Assembly (NCBI RefSeq): GCF_030463565.1
Contig: NC_134644.1
Location: forward strand, 130,569,388-130,633,387
Source of the DNA: Pelecanus crispus
Taxonomy: Eukaryota > Chordata > Aves > Pelecaniformes > Pelecanidae
DNA length: 64,000 bases
Direction of reading: 5' to 3'
Under the pieces are notes generated by a model. The model ran no database searches. It had not been told where the DNA came from and saw only the letters and a list, made by a program, of their open reading frames with translations. The position numbers were made by a program, and so were the translations under genes. Of this stretch, positions 24,708 through 38,737 are shown piece by piece (the first letter of the stretch is position 1; every line of letters begins with the position of its first letter).

Positions 24708-27700
24708 TTTATTTTTCCCTCTTTTCAATACCTGTACTTTCCTCTCGTATTAGAGGTGCAGAATGATTTTTAAGGACAGTTTTGGCATAAACCTGTGAAA
24801 AAGTATCTTAAGTAAGATTAGATTTCCTTTTTTTTTTTTAAACTGTTGAAAAACCAAACATTAAATTAGATAGAACAGATATTGAGAGCTTCAGCTTATA
24901 CATTATTTAAAAAATACCTTTAAATTTATATACCTTTAATAAAATCACAGAAGGCAGCCCTTCTAATGAAGTGTTTTTTTTATTTTGGCACATGTATTTC
25001 TTTGTAGATGGTTGTTGGTTCCTTTTATTATTTTAAAGATGTCGGAAAAAGGCTCCAACAACATTTTTCTGACCAAGCTGGCCACTGCCTGATCCTGCAA
25101 CACCTCCCATGGAGTGTTTAATATCTAGGACTGCTTGAATTCTTGCAGAACACTCCATATCAGTTAATAGACTACCTTGTCCATGGCATTGCAGATGTTA
25201 GAGGAGTCAAAGGTTCATCTCAGCAAGACACTAATAGAAACCATTCTTACTGGTTACTCATGAGGCTTCTCATGAATAATGAAAAAAATCAAAGGCAATT
25301 TCATCAGTTGTCTTTTGGCTCGTATTTCCCATCACAGATGACTTTTTCCTAATTTAGAAAAAATAATACTTCAAAGCAACAGCAGGTTTTTTATTAGTTT
25401 CATAGCTACATGGGAATTTCCCACTGTTGCATTTGTGACATTCAGGAATTCAAACTATCAAAAAAATATCCACTTTCCTCACAGATACCTATCTAGTTGC
25501 CACTGCTTTCTCTAGCAGAAAAATCTCTACCCCTTTCTCCTGCCAGTCAAGAAATTCAGTTGTGTAAAGTTACAAATTCTTACCACAGGCAAAAAGAAAA
25601 AAAAACCCAAAACTCTGCCTCCTAAAAATTGGCAAAAACCATTCCAAACTCTGAATGGTTAGGACCAGTCCACTAAATTCAGTTTTTAGGTGATGTTTTG
25701 CTGTTGCCTGGACTTGCAGGTCTTCCTTTACATAACACTGCTCTGCAATGAGGAGGCATTACATTGATTTCATTTGGCATCACTGGCCTCAAAGCAAGAA
25801 AGATGCTTTCCTCCAGCAGGATGGAAGATCTGGCATTTTTAATTCACTTTCTCATGTGTCTTGACATCAATTAATCCTCTATTGCCCATCTTTGAATATA
25901 TCTTGATTTTCTTATGAGATTATCTTATTCATAAACACTGTTGTCAGAAAGCATCACCCTTCTGCCTGCACACATGCTACTGTTGCAGTGTCAGCTGCTG
26001 GCATCCTAAATAACCATGGATTTTATTTTCTTTTATTTTTAACCATTGTCTGTTTTGACACTCCAATGTTACAGACTGCAGATAGGTAGGTTTCTAATGT
26101 GGTTATTCTGGGTTTTCTATTAAATCAAAAAATGGCAAAATAACTTGAAAGTATAGATCCTAGACCTTTGATGGTTTTGGACATCCTCTTCCCCCCCAGC
26201 CCAGTGCTTTAGGATGAGGAAAGCGGGTACCTGGAATCACGTATCTAAGCCTGAACTTCTCTGCAAAATCCTGCATTTCATGCTCAAACTATGGCTCATT
26301 ACAAACATTACACTACCAGATATCCTTCATCTGAATCCACTGAGATGTTTCTCAGTAGTAGGTGTCTGTACTATGTAACATCACAGCAAAGCCTAAACAA
26401 GGATAATGGTACAAGAATTTAAGGGTAAAAGCATTAAGGCATGTACCTGTTTTTCCCCCTATGCAACACAAACCAATCAGAATAACTTTGATCTTCCCTA
26501 AGCCACCAGCTTGGGCTCTCTTGCTTGTCTTGGCTTTATTTTTAGCATATACAGCAGAGCTTTGAGCATTTCTTCAGTACCTCTAGTCAAAGCAGTATGA
26601 AAAGGCCTTCTCAAATCTCTGAACTGGTCAGAGACTTTCACGTATTCCTTTAAAATATCTTTATGTAACACACGAGGGATTATCATTCTGCTCTGGAAAT
26701 ACAGCCTCATGCAGGATCAGATGTCTCATTAACTACTTCATATATTTGCATTTTATGAACAGTGAGGATTTATGGGAATCTTTACCCATACGAGAAAACC
26801 AGCAATACTGGGAAAATCAGGATCCATGGGAATATTTGGTGAAGCACATGGGAACCTTCAGAAAACACCCATAATCTTCAGCACAAACAAAAAGCAGAGC
26901 TTGCACTGAGTCACAGCACAGCTGCATACACGGTTGATACTACCAGCACATAATCCTTTTGCCGGTGTGGAAACCAACATCAGCAGATGCCGCTTTGCAG
27001 ATGTCACTGGGTCCCCGGAGCCCTGCTGGCTTTCCTTGGGGTCACAGCCACTGCTGGGCTTGCTCTTCCCAGCAGTCTGCACCCAGCAATCTTCCCCCAA
27101 TTGTCCTTCTGGCTGTGGCAAAATGAATCAAAATTCCCTTCCCCCTTCAAAGTCCATAGCTATTCCTGTTATGAGAGTATCTAATCTATGAACTTTCAGG
27201 ATTATTCTAGAATGTGCATCACATTGCTAATTTCTACCTCAAACCTGAATAATGTCATTTCCAGTCTGATATTTCTTACAAGTACTGACGCTTTTTCAAG
27301 CAGCTAATGACATGAATAATCAATTTTCACTTCTACCCTGAAGACGACAAAATTTTTCTCGCCTCTTCACAGTTTTAATATCTTCCTGAAATGGAAGCAG
27401 CCATTTCCTCCTTAAAATTGCCATCAAAGACGCACTCCAAGTGTGAAGTCTGCAGGTCAGAAGCAAACTATCAGCAGATAAGCTTTAGCTGCCCAGCACA
27501 GCACAGCACTGCTCCTTCTGTTCTTTCACAGTTCAGGACTTTCAGGTAGCAAATGATGCAATCTCCTCAAGGAAAATATTCTATCATATTCTCCTACAGT
27601 ATCAAATAATGGAGATGAGAAATCAGGAGACAAGGAGAAAAACAAGGGCTAAACATACCCTGTAGAAAGTGGAAAACATCACAAATGGGAGAAAAGGAAT

Positions 27701-29179
27701 AAGATGCAGAGCAGCTGCAGGTTGTAAGGCTTAGTCTACCTGAAACAAGGACCTGGAGAAGCAACTCAGCCAAGACCCTTATTTCCATCTACTAAAACAT
27801 TATACAGAGAAATGAGTGGAATTACGAGTAGCCACTAAGCCACTAAGAATAACTGGAACTACAGTATAGTAATATATTATTACTTATCCTTAAGAAAGTA
27901 TCCTCTAGTCCAATAGCCAGAGAGTTACTTTAGCCATTAGCTGTAGTTCTTCCTTCATGATTTTTTCTAAAACTCCACTATTTCTCTAAAATTTGGGGGT
28001 TTTGCTTCTTCCAAAGCATAAGTGTAGTGTGTATGGTCAGTCCCATGCTTCCCTTATAAATGTGGTTTGTTTGTTTTTTTTTTTTTTAAAAACAGGAGCT
28101 ATGTTCACTCACAAATCAAAATTACAACTTAGTGGAAAGAGAGGAGAAATAGGCTACTTAAACTAATGCCTTGCAGGAAATTACTCTTTTTTGATATCTG
28201 TCTTCAACACATGCAACTCTGAAAAAACCAGGCCTAGAGGAAGTTGGTCTAATGAAAAGACTAATCTCAAAGCAGACAGAAACAGGAGACAGGAATTCAC
28301 ATTAAGCACATTCAAAACATCACATAGTCATATAGCTATCGATGCAGCAACGCTGTATTGCTGTTTTCGTGCTACATAACCTATATAGAAACATATATTA
28401 GAAACAGGGCACTAACAGCTCAGGCATACTACCTTAGTCACAGTCCTTTTCTAAAGGGTGAAACCCAGAAGGAAGAAAGCAAGTAATTCTATTGTAGCTG
28501 TTACCATATTTATTGTCTACTTTTATTGTTCATAAAATAAACACACATGAAAAGTGTCTTAAAACCACAAAATAACTAACTGCCCTGCATACATAATTAG
28601 ATACAGTTCAATAAGAGACAACATTAATTTTTTAACTCTGGTGTTAAAATAAGAAAGCATCTAATTTGAAATCCTTAAAAATAGATTTAAACATTACTTA
28701 TGTCAAAAAAATTGTACGGAAATAATAGTTTGCTTTTTTCCTTTTCATTGAAATAACCCACAGATTTTGTGTTATAAAAAGACTCCTAGATTCCTGGGAC
28801 ACACTTGAAATAGTAACTTATCAAGATCCACTTTATGCCTTCAGAAGTTTCATAATAGTCCTCCCCTGCACTGGAATTTCATCATATATTTTTTCACATC
28901 TAGAATGGATTTAAAATGAAAATAACTACTAAATTAACTACTTCCATGCTATAATTATATGCTTGTTTAAAAAGCAATAACTAAGCATGCAGAAATGGAA
29001 GTGTTACTATTGCTCTGCCATTTATCTAATAACTGTGTTCACAGACCTAACAAAAATACTCCCTTGGAAAGAAGCCCAAGAAGGTTATGCAACAGTGACA
29101 GACATCGTCTTGTAGAAACTATTCATCTATTGTAAGAAGCTAAAAATGTGGACATTATACTTTCTGGAGATGACTTAAG

Positions 29180-29195
29180 TATATATATATATATA
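29180..29195. repeat. (TA)8 microsatellite
   Basis: Sixteen bases of alternating T and A. Confidence 0.9.
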
Positions 29196-32100
29196 AATGC
29201 TGCAGCTGCCAGTAGTTTGAATATTTGTGATTGGGAAGAGATGGAGCTGGTAGGGTAGTAGACTGAATTTTTTAGGGGGGTTGCAAATGACTACCTCTTG
29301 CAGCATCACAATTCACAGAAAAGTAGGTAAGCTTCAAACAGTGTCCTGGGTTTAGTTTCTTTGAGAACAACATATGCAGAACTGATGCTGCAGAGCACTC
29401 AGTGCTCATCTAAAACATTAAGCTTGAAGAACAGTTTCAGAAATTACTTTTTGTTCTGCTGGCCAAGGAGCTAAAACCTGTGCTAAAATGGTCTGGACCA
29501 TCTGGGTACCAAGTCCCAAGATTTATGCCACGAGGAATCCCAGGAAGCTTCTGGTAGGGATTCTTCAACCCCCCACTGTCCTCCTCTTCCTCATACCTAC
29601 ATCCAGGAGTCAACGCAGCCACAGCAGCCTGGCTCTGTGCAAGGAAAGGCATGAGGCAAACCAACATCCTAAAGACCCTGCATCATGAGCATGGTCACAG
29701 GCCAATGACAGTCAAGACCTCTGGTTTCAGCATGGTCTACTGTTCCTCAGCACATACTCAAACATCCACTCCCTCCTTCGCTCCTTCAAACTGGCTCTGT
29801 TGCCTTCACTGAGAGAGCAAAGGGCTTGTAATACAGAACAAATTGAACTCCTGAACCCACAAAGCAGGATTCTGCAAGCAGGTCGGAGTGTAAAGCATCA
29901 TATAGGAAAGAGCATTTTGTTAGAAACAAACATTTATTTCAACAGAACACTAACGCGAGCAATGGGATAATAATAATAATAATATGAAGCAGGCAACCTC
30001 AGCATCCGACTAATAACCTGCTGTGAAAACACATCAAACAAGTCACCTGGGCAGCAGAACTGGCCATAAACAGCGGGTGCGTCGCTCCCCTGGAATGTGC
30101 ATGAGGTGCCATTGATAAAGCAAGCTAAAACACTGTAAAATCAGCACAGAGCAGCAGGAGAGCTGAGACCATTACGCTGGGCTTTCCATTACAACCCAGC
30201 CTAAAGCCAACGCGCTTGGTCTACAGCAAAGCAGTGCTGCCATTAATTTCCCACCTGTAAGTTCAGCAAGAGGATCACAAGTATAAACAGTGCACGCAGG
30301 GAGACTGACACCATATTTACTGAAGACAAGAAGGTATAGGCATGAAGGAAAATACCATCCACCCTGTTACAAAGTGATTCAGCTGCTGTGAAAATCCCCC
30401 ATGTAAAAAAAAAAAAATCCCACCAACCCAGGGAAATAAAGAAACAAGTAAAATATAACAAATATGGAGCAACTGAAAACATGAAAAGCAGGTGAAGAGT
30501 ATTTACAGAAGATGGTGTAAGTTCTGTGACAAGTAGAAAGCAAAAGGATTGCCATTTCTTCCCCACTTTTCCTTTCTTGTATTGCATAAATTTCTCCCCA
30601 CTGGTCATTAAGCAGCGTTCCTGTACTCAGCACATGTGGGTATGAGCTCTCAGCCAAGGCTCTCTGTTCTTCAGGCTGTAAAAAATTCCTTTTAGTTTTA
30701 AAGCTTTCTAATTCATTTCTTGGTACCGGTGAAGATGGTAACCATAAACTCTTAAGAATACTCTTCTCACACTGGTCAACATGTAAAGTTCAGCAAAAGA
30801 CAAATGTACCCATTAGCACAACATAGCAGATTTGTCATCTTTCTCATCTCATCTTTTAAAACTGGTTTCCAAGAACATCTACTGGGCAATGATTGAACAA
30901 CCTCATCATTAGACTTCCTTCTTATTTAGATTACTTTATGCTTAAAAGCACAAGACATACTTTACAGATTTCTTTTCCTTACAATAAAAATAATACTTAT
31001 TAGTATTATTTTGGTTCTCTTCATCTGTATTGAGGATGCTTGAACAAAAATTTCTGTAAAGTTGGAAATAAATCAAATTATGCATTGAAATTCTGAATAG
31101 GCTTACAATTTCATCTTCTATACGTGTCATAGTAAGCAAGGAGAGATACATTCATGTGAATAATTACCATATAGACAATACCATCTTTAAAATGTTGGGG
31201 TTTGCCTCAAATTTTGATTGTCAGTGAAATTACAGCAGAATTACCCAAGCTAGTCCGAGATTTGGTGACACGCCAAGCTGCTTCTGCAGAATAAAAACTG
31301 CTATGTAGCCTGTTGTTTAAAACAAAAGATGCAACACACATGTATTGATTTCAGTTGTCTGAGAAACACAAAACCAATAAATAAGTCATTGTCTGACAGG
31401 CAAAGGAGCACAACATTACAAAAAAAAAAGTTGATAGAAAGCTTAAAATATGAACACTTTGTTTAATGGATACAGAAAAACTCATTTTAAGAAATTATGA
31501 GAAGGAAAAGAGGCTAATGTATCTATTATAATAGTTGGTTATAAGAATGCTTTGTATGTAGGAGAGAGATTGGTGCCACTGGTAGCTACTAAACAGCAGT
31601 TCCATTGCGTAGAAAACGTTGCAAGTTTTGATGCTTAATTCTTGTAATTAAGGAAAAAAGAAAAAATGAACGGTGGGACCCCTTGGAGAAAGCTATTTAA
31701 GCAATGGCCTAGAAGTCAGACAGCAAGGTGTCTTCCCTTTACAGCAGATGACTCGCTTCATGCCAGATGACATGGTGGCATATCTACTCATGAGAAGTTT
31801 CCTAAACGTTAGATGTACTTCTGTGGGAAATTTCAAGTTCATAAGAGTTGGGATTTTCCAAAAAAGAACTTTCTACTAAAAACTTACCAACCAGCTCCAG
31901 CACCAGAGCATTAAAAGCTCATGCACTATTCTTTGTCACCAGTAGATAGGTTAAAGTACATATGTGCAATGGAAAAAATCTGATTCATCTACACAATGCA
32001 TTTGCTCCATTCAACCATACAGGGATATAGAGAAAGGACTTGAGTTGTCAACAGTTAAGTTCCTCTTTCCAAACTCACTGAAGAGCTGGAAAGAGTAAAG

Positions 32101-34129
32101 TGAGACTAAAGACAGAAAAAGACAGTCAAAAGGCACCATATAAAAATCATAGCTCATCCTCTGTTTCCTATGCAGCATTGGGTCCTAAGTTTAACAAAAT
32201 TTCTCAATATGATTCCTAGGGAACTACATCCACAGAAAGACTGGAAGTTCAATATGACACTTGTAGATTAGGAAAGAAAGAAGTAATTTGGCAGATGGAG
32301 AAGCACTGGGAATGATTTTTCCTTCCTTTTTTTCAAATACACACATTATGGAAGGCTAATATAAAGCAGAAAAATGCACAAGATCGCAGCAGATAGAAAT
32401 TGAAACCTACAAACCCAGCTGAAAATAAATGACAGCTCTTCAATCAACCACTGTAAAAATGAATTTTCTATTGGGTGTATTAGGTCTCCCTTAAAGGTAT
32501 ATTCTAAAGAGGTATGGGATTTGATACACAACACAGTGCAACTGCATGCCCTGTATTATACAGGAAACTGGCTTACAGAGTAAGAACTGACCCACGCATA
32601 TACCAACATACAGTTTCCATAGGTACTTAAGAGGAGAATCAGAAGTGTCAAACGGGGCATAGATGCAAAGCTGTAATTTTCAATTCAGGCGCTATGTGCC
32701 TTTGCACACATTGTTTTACTTTGTAATAGCAGTTTCTCATTTACGTAATGGAGAGAGCACAAATTGTGAGAGCACAGTATTTGAAGCTATAAACTGCTAC
32801 CCTCTCAAACAGCAGTCAAGTATCTCAGATTGGTCACCCTGGTTTGCAGGTATCAAAAATAAGTGGATAATCTGGAGACTCGTGTCTTGCCTAAGGGGCA
32901 CATAGCAAGCATTCGGCTCAGAAATTGTCACGATAAAAAGGACAAGATTGTATTCACATGTTCAAGGTAAGGTTTTAATGTCGAACTGTATGAACAGATG
33001 TGGAAGAGACAAGAGCAGCAGGAAAAGAGCACCTAATTAGCTAAATGAAAAGTGAAGACTCATGCATATGAAAGCAAAGTTTGACAAGCAGTTATAAGCT
33101 GACATTTCCCAATTTTTCAGTGCTTAAAAACTTAATCATTGCAAAAACTGAAGCATATGCCATCACAGTACATACACACAACACAATCGTATATCGATTC
33201 AAAAGATCTGATATTCTGGACTAGCCACAAATCAAGCACAATACTGTATATGTACTTACACTTTACTGTTAATTTGGAAATTTTTTGCAAACTCTTCAGT
33301 GTACTGTTGGCAGGTCAACAGAAGCATATTTAACTGCATGCATCATATCTCTGACAAATTATTTGTGCTTACAGAAGTTCACTTATACGCAAGAGCTACA
33401 AACATAAGGATTATAAAGACGATGAGTATTACGAGGTCTAAAATTAAAAGAGTGAATTTTACTGCTTAGCTATTTTGTTGATCAAATACTTTTAAAGGTA
33501 CAATCTCTGAAAAATTATTTCAGTCCAATTCAGGAAAGCTTAGTATATACCAAGAAAGGTTATTTCCAGCTTACAGCCTTTTTAAAAGCAGGCAGTTATT
33601 TTAGGCAGTTGGTTTCACTTGAAACTAAATACCTTTTTTCAGTGTATAGAGTAGTTACACAAAATAAAGCTCTCTTCTGAAATCTAAAAAATTATCATTT
33701 TTCTACAACATTATCAGGAACTTTTTTGCTAAGTTCAGTATTCATCATAAGCTTTTACTACTATTTCAGCCATTGTGCTAAAAATACACCCCACCATTCA
33801 CAAGAGACATGGTAGTCAATTAATTCTGACCAGCACCCTGTGAGAGACATAGCTCAGCAGTCTCCTGATTACCACTGCAATTACATTAGACATTAAGGGC
33901 TAACATTCCAATTACCTAAATTAATACAGGCTCAGGGATGCAAAGGTACTTAAAACTGACTGATTCTCCCTAAATATCCAGGACCTTTAGGCTATTTTAT
34001 TTGTTCTTTCTTGATCTTTTTCCTACAATGACTATAGAATGGGTAAGCTTATAAGTGTTAAGCTCTAACAAAACAGAATTGCTTTGGTTATACAAGCACA
34101 TAGGTCCTAGTCCTGCAGCTAAGTTTCAC

Positions 34130-34137
<8 letters not shown>

Positions 34138-34166
<29 letters not shown>
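34138..34166 (+). repeat. A29 homopolymer
   Basis: Twenty-nine A in a row, the longest homopolymer in the window. I saw no gene-like or retroposon sequence upstream that would make it the tail of a processed copy. Confidence 0.95.
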
Positions 34167-34170
<4 letters not shown>

Positions 34171-35009
34171 CATTAGTTACTTTCTGAATTTTTCTGGGCC
34201 TCTAATACTCCCAGCACAGGTAAAGAGGACAAAAACATAGCAGCTTTGGCTGCAAGTATCAGCATTTCTTAAAGGTGTGTACACAAGCGTGCATCCATGT
34301 GTTTAGAATAGGCAAATCTCATGTAGAGATCTGGGGCAGAAACAGGATTTATTAATCTACATGAGTGTGATGACAAAGATTCTCCATTAACACCCTTTGG
34401 CAAACTGTACAAATTCTTGATTAGGAGATAAGATACTAGCAACGCTCCTCCCACCACAGAAAAATCTGCTCCTTACTCAGTAATTTTGCCTAAAAAGTAA
34501 AATACACAATGAAAACCACCTGTTCAGAAAGTCTCGAGACAAACTGGTACCAAAGACAAATTTAAGTCCAACAAGCAACAGTTAGGGAAAGAAAAGCAAG
34601 GCTGTCACCCACAATCAGCATCGTAGAACTGAGACAAAAATATGGAGTAACTATTCAGCAATGCAGTGATATACCATAAATTCATGGCCTGAAACATTCT
34701 ATTAAAAGTATGAAATGGAATTAACATACAGCACAAGAATTTAGTGCATCTGCTGGGAGTAGCCATAGAGATAATAATTTGGCAGCTGTCATTTCTTGCA
34801 TTTAAAATTAAAAAAATATTTTATAGTGAAAGCACGGTAAAAGGTAGCATTTACGTTACATAATTAATTTTTTGAGGGGAAAATTTTAGAATTCCTCAAA
34901 TTATACCATCAATTTCAACCCAGGCTTCAAAACAAAGAACTAAGTTGAACGCTTGTCAAATTAGTTGTAAACTCAAGACCTTTAGTGGAAAAGTCACAGC
35001 AATTCAGCC

Positions 35010-35075
35010 TGAGCAGTGGGTTGGACAAGATGACCTTGGGAGGTCCCTTCCAACCTCAACCGTTCTGCAAGTCTG
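35010..35075 (+). mobile_element. CR1 3'-end fragment, plus strand
   Basis: The stretch GCAGTGGGTTGGACAAGATG, ACCTTGGGAGGTCCCTTCC, AACCTCAACCGTTCTGCAAG matches the last 60 or so bases of avian CR1 elements. The terminal ATTCTATGA repeats are degraded. It is a short, 5'-truncated insertion. Confidence 0.8.
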
Positions 35076-38000
35076 ACGCCTCTTGAGCGTGTCAACATTG
35101 AACTCAATTCTTAGCCAGTATTTGGAGTCTGGGGACTAGATTTTCCCATACGTGGATGTTGTTAATACAAGTGAGTGTCAACATAGTGAGTGCTGAAGGA
35201 AGTAACTGTTTATCCTTTGTCATTTATCATCACTGCTTTAGGACTGCAGAATGGCTTGTAAAGTGATCTAAAGCCATCAGTGACCTTAAAATGCAGCACT
35301 GAGCTCACTGAAGTTTAATAGGCAAATGTGGCTTGAGAAGGCAAGAGAGTTCTTATATGGTGAATGCTCTATTTCTAGAATTATCAATTTGGCACTGAGA
35401 AATAATTCCCTGTGTTACAATTTACTAATGAAAAATTTATAGAAATGAATACGCACTACAAAGTACTATTCAATTTTTGTTGTAACTCTTTACAGCCAAT
35501 CTGGCTTCTAGCTAAAACTCCACAAAACAAGAAAGGCTGTAGTATTAGGTCATGGAGAAAACATGCACTGCAAAAAGGCACAAAATAGCTTTGCAGAGCA
35601 GAGGGCAGACTTTTCAGTCCTGCTATGCAACATCTATAACAACTATATTTAGGGAAAAGAGTATACTTAAGTGTAAACTGGTCCTACTCATAGACCATCT
35701 TAAGATTCAAATGACCCACAGCTGAATTCTAAACAGCACAAGCTCCTGACTTGAGACCTACTGCAGAGCAGTGCAAAAAGCCACGTGCTTCCCAGAGTAT
35801 TCAAATAGATATAGCCTTCCAAGAACAATGTAAAAAAAAAAAAAACAACCAAAAAACCAAACCCTTGTAAATTACCACATCCTTTTTGTGTTAAGTCTGC
35901 AGGATAACATTTGCTTTCAATCGACTTTGTTCCTTCTTGCACTTCAAAAATACAGTTGCCTTTGTCTAAAGCCAGACTTACAGAATAAACATTTATTAGC
36001 GGTAGCAGAAGAGGCTTTTTTAGTAAGTTTCCAACATGCAGCTGCACAAAAGAATTAGAGAAATCTCACATCATCAAATTTATCCTCCAACTTTCCCCCC
36101 ACCCCCCCTGAATATGCTCCTCATCCGAATTATATAGCTATATACAAAGTTTTATTACGGAGCAAGATGAAACACATAGGTAGTGCATAACAAGCATAGT
36201 TCCAAGAATTAATAAGGCTGTGAAATACAAAAAATATGTAAACTACATTTCTTTCAATGACTGTTCAGAATCATTACTGAGTATCTTACGAGTTTGTTTG
36301 ACAGAATTTCCATTCTGAATAAAGATTATAAAATGAAACACACGACAAATATTCCTAAAAACCAAAGCCATTGCTGGTTATTTATATTTTAAAAATATGA
36401 TGTCATGTAACAGTAACAGATACATCCTGGTATTCCTTTAAGTGGCAGATATCACCAGGGAAGGACTTTTTCTTCCCTCATACTTTGCATTACAGTACTT
36501 TATTTTAATCAATTTATTTAGGTGCTTCACAAATTCACTTTCATATATTGCTCATGTATTTCTGTTATATAAACATCAGTCACACCTCTGTCTATCTTAA
36601 GCTAGAAATCAAGCCAGCTTTCATAGCATCATAAATCATCACTGCTACTGTCCCCATATAAGCTTAAATATTTATTTTTTTAATCTGGACAACAATAAAC
36701 TGAGACTAGAAAGCTCATATTTTTTTACAAAGGTGAAAGAATTTCTGTGGGGTTTTTTTTTTTTTAATTCTCAGCATAGAGTTCTGCACCCACCTCACTT
36801 TTGCACCAAGGACAACCATCCCAGAGCCAGCAATGAACTTCATGGTCTGTCATCCACACAGAGTAGCAAGACACACAGGCCTTAGTGCTTAATGAGATTA
36901 GAATATCAGAAAAACGCTTCAAATTTCGTATGCTCAAAAATGAGTGCTGCTTGTAGGTGCCCAGTCCTGTAGGCCCACCATCAAATCTGCAGTTTTATCC
37001 AGCTTGGAAGAACTTGACAAATACACCCTTTCCTCCGTGGAGAAAATTCTGGGCAACCTTTTACTTATCTTTAAAGTAGACTATTCAATAATAGAAGAGC
37101 AGGGTCTTAATGTTGTAGTGCTGGATTGCACACTGCTACGCAGATCCATTGCTGCTACTCAAGGAGTAAATGTGCTCCCAGAAATGGAGCTCTGTGCCTC
37201 TTCGCTAGGCCTGGTGGCTTCTGGGAGACAATTAGTCCCTGAAGGACAAATAATATTAAAAGCAGTAGGGAGATTATCTGAGGCTGGGAAAGTTTTGTCA
37301 GTGGGTAAAAGATAGCGAGGCTTCTAAACACTCAACATATCAGAAGGAATGAATTGTGCTACACGTGCACCTTCTTAAACCACTTATGACTCAGCTGACT
37401 AAAGGAACAAGACTGCATCCAGATTGCAGACAGAACTGAATTCCCATTTAGTTGAACGTCAAAAATTCAGTGATAAAAACCATGTTGCATCATGATTTTT
37501 TTTCTTCTTTAAAACTGTTCTATAGATCTATGTTATTTACATATTTGACAATGGGCAGTACTCAACTATGGTAATATTGTTCCTGAAGAAGGAGGCACAT
37601 TTTTTTGCTAAATAATTTTAAAAAGTCAATACATCAACTAGCAAATTTAACAATCAGGTAAGAAATGACATTGTTTCCCAGAGAGCAACTGTCTTAGATT
37701 TATTTCATCAAAGGTGTGATACAATTACAAGCCCATGCATTTCATAAAAACCTTAAGTTAAAATTGTTATGTAACAAAATTTTAAATAAAGCATATACAG
37801 AAGTTTCTCAGTATTCAAGTGGACTGGTTAGTCTGGAGGAATATTATTTGCAACATATGGGCAGAAGCATTGACATTTGCATGTAATCACTTCTTTATCT
37901 CTTTTGTTCCTCCACTCCACACCTTCTGAAGATAAATCACAGTTGAATAACTCTATGGATTAAGTCCTAGACATAAGCTCATAATTGAATCCAGAATTTC

Positions 38001-38349
38001 ACTTTCCATTAGCTACACATTTATAGTACATATTCTTATACTGTAATTAAAAAAATAAAATAAATTAGACTACATTTTTAAAATGTAGCCAGTACAACTA
38101 TATTGAAAATTTTCATTTATCAGTTTGATTTGCTGATAAAATTAATTTCTGTCTACTTAAGTTCTTTTTTATTGTTACAAAGTAATTCTTGTAATTCCTG
38201 AATGTTGTTGAATATTAATGCCTCTTGTAGAAAATTTAGGTATTTCTATGTAATGAAACTGCTGGAGGAATTGGAGAGAAGCTGCAACAGATTAACATGA
38301 AATAAATATTATAGATAGTATTTAAAAGGCACACAAATACTTCAAACAC
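35076..38349. other. Sequence just downstream of RB1CC1
   Basis: AT-rich with several further AATAAA motifs on the minus strand, so a very long alternative 3' untranslated region cannot be excluded. One 123-codon open frame on the plus strand (36944-37315) is noted among the findings. Confidence 0.55.
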
Positions 38350-38364
38350 ATACAGTTTCAAATC

Positions 38365-38370
38365 TTTATT
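38365..38370 (-). terminator. Poly(A) signal AATAAA of RB1CC1
   Basis: On the minus strand the sequence is AATAAA. It is followed within 40 nt by GT-rich downstream elements (TGTATGTGTTTG and TTTGTGTG). That layout is typical of a vertebrate cleavage and polyadenylation site, and it sits about 880 nt after the stop codon. Confidence 0.6.
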
Positions 38371-38731
38371 GTTTTAAAATTCTACATGTCTTTTACAATT
38401 ACAATAATTTGTTACTTAAATGACTCTTGTATGGTTAATGTACAATGAGTTTTTTCCTGAAACTCAACCATGAAATACAATTTCATCAATATGATTTTTC
38501 TAAATAGATTAATACAAGATTTCTGTTTTGTTGGGAAGAACAAGTGCTTCACTTTGAACAAACAGCACAGGTGTCTTCCCTTCAGAATCTGGGTGATCAA
38601 TCCATCGAAAGTGCTTCTGAAGATTGCAGATCTAACTGTGACTGATTTTCAAAATCAGTCTATCAAATTACAAGGTTTTTTTTAACATTAAAGAGCATTT
38701 TCATGTAATGAAACAAGTTGCAGTAGTTATT

Positions 38732-38737
38732 TTTATT
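38732..38737 (-). terminator. Possible proximal poly(A) signal
   Basis: AATAAA on the minus strand, about 510 nt after the stop codon. The GT-rich downstream element is less clear than at 38365, so this would be an alternative, weaker site. Confidence 0.3.

Larger units (their letters stand above)
18334..35009. other. Intergenic sequence, no supported gene
   Basis: About 16.7 kb of AT-rich sequence downstream of RB1CC1. It has a few open frames, two of which show splice-like borders on the minus strand (20398-20715 and 29448-29634; see findings). Homopolymer runs, a 16-bp tandem repeat and TA repeats are listed separately. Confidence 0.6.

Noticed and set aside
34138..34166. A29 run as the tail of a processed pseudogene or SINE
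   Set aside because: No coding or SINE-like body was found upstream, and no flanking duplication was seen.
34055..34240. 61-codon frame with a poly-Lys run
   Set aside because: It is the translation of the A29 homopolymer and flanks, not a gene.
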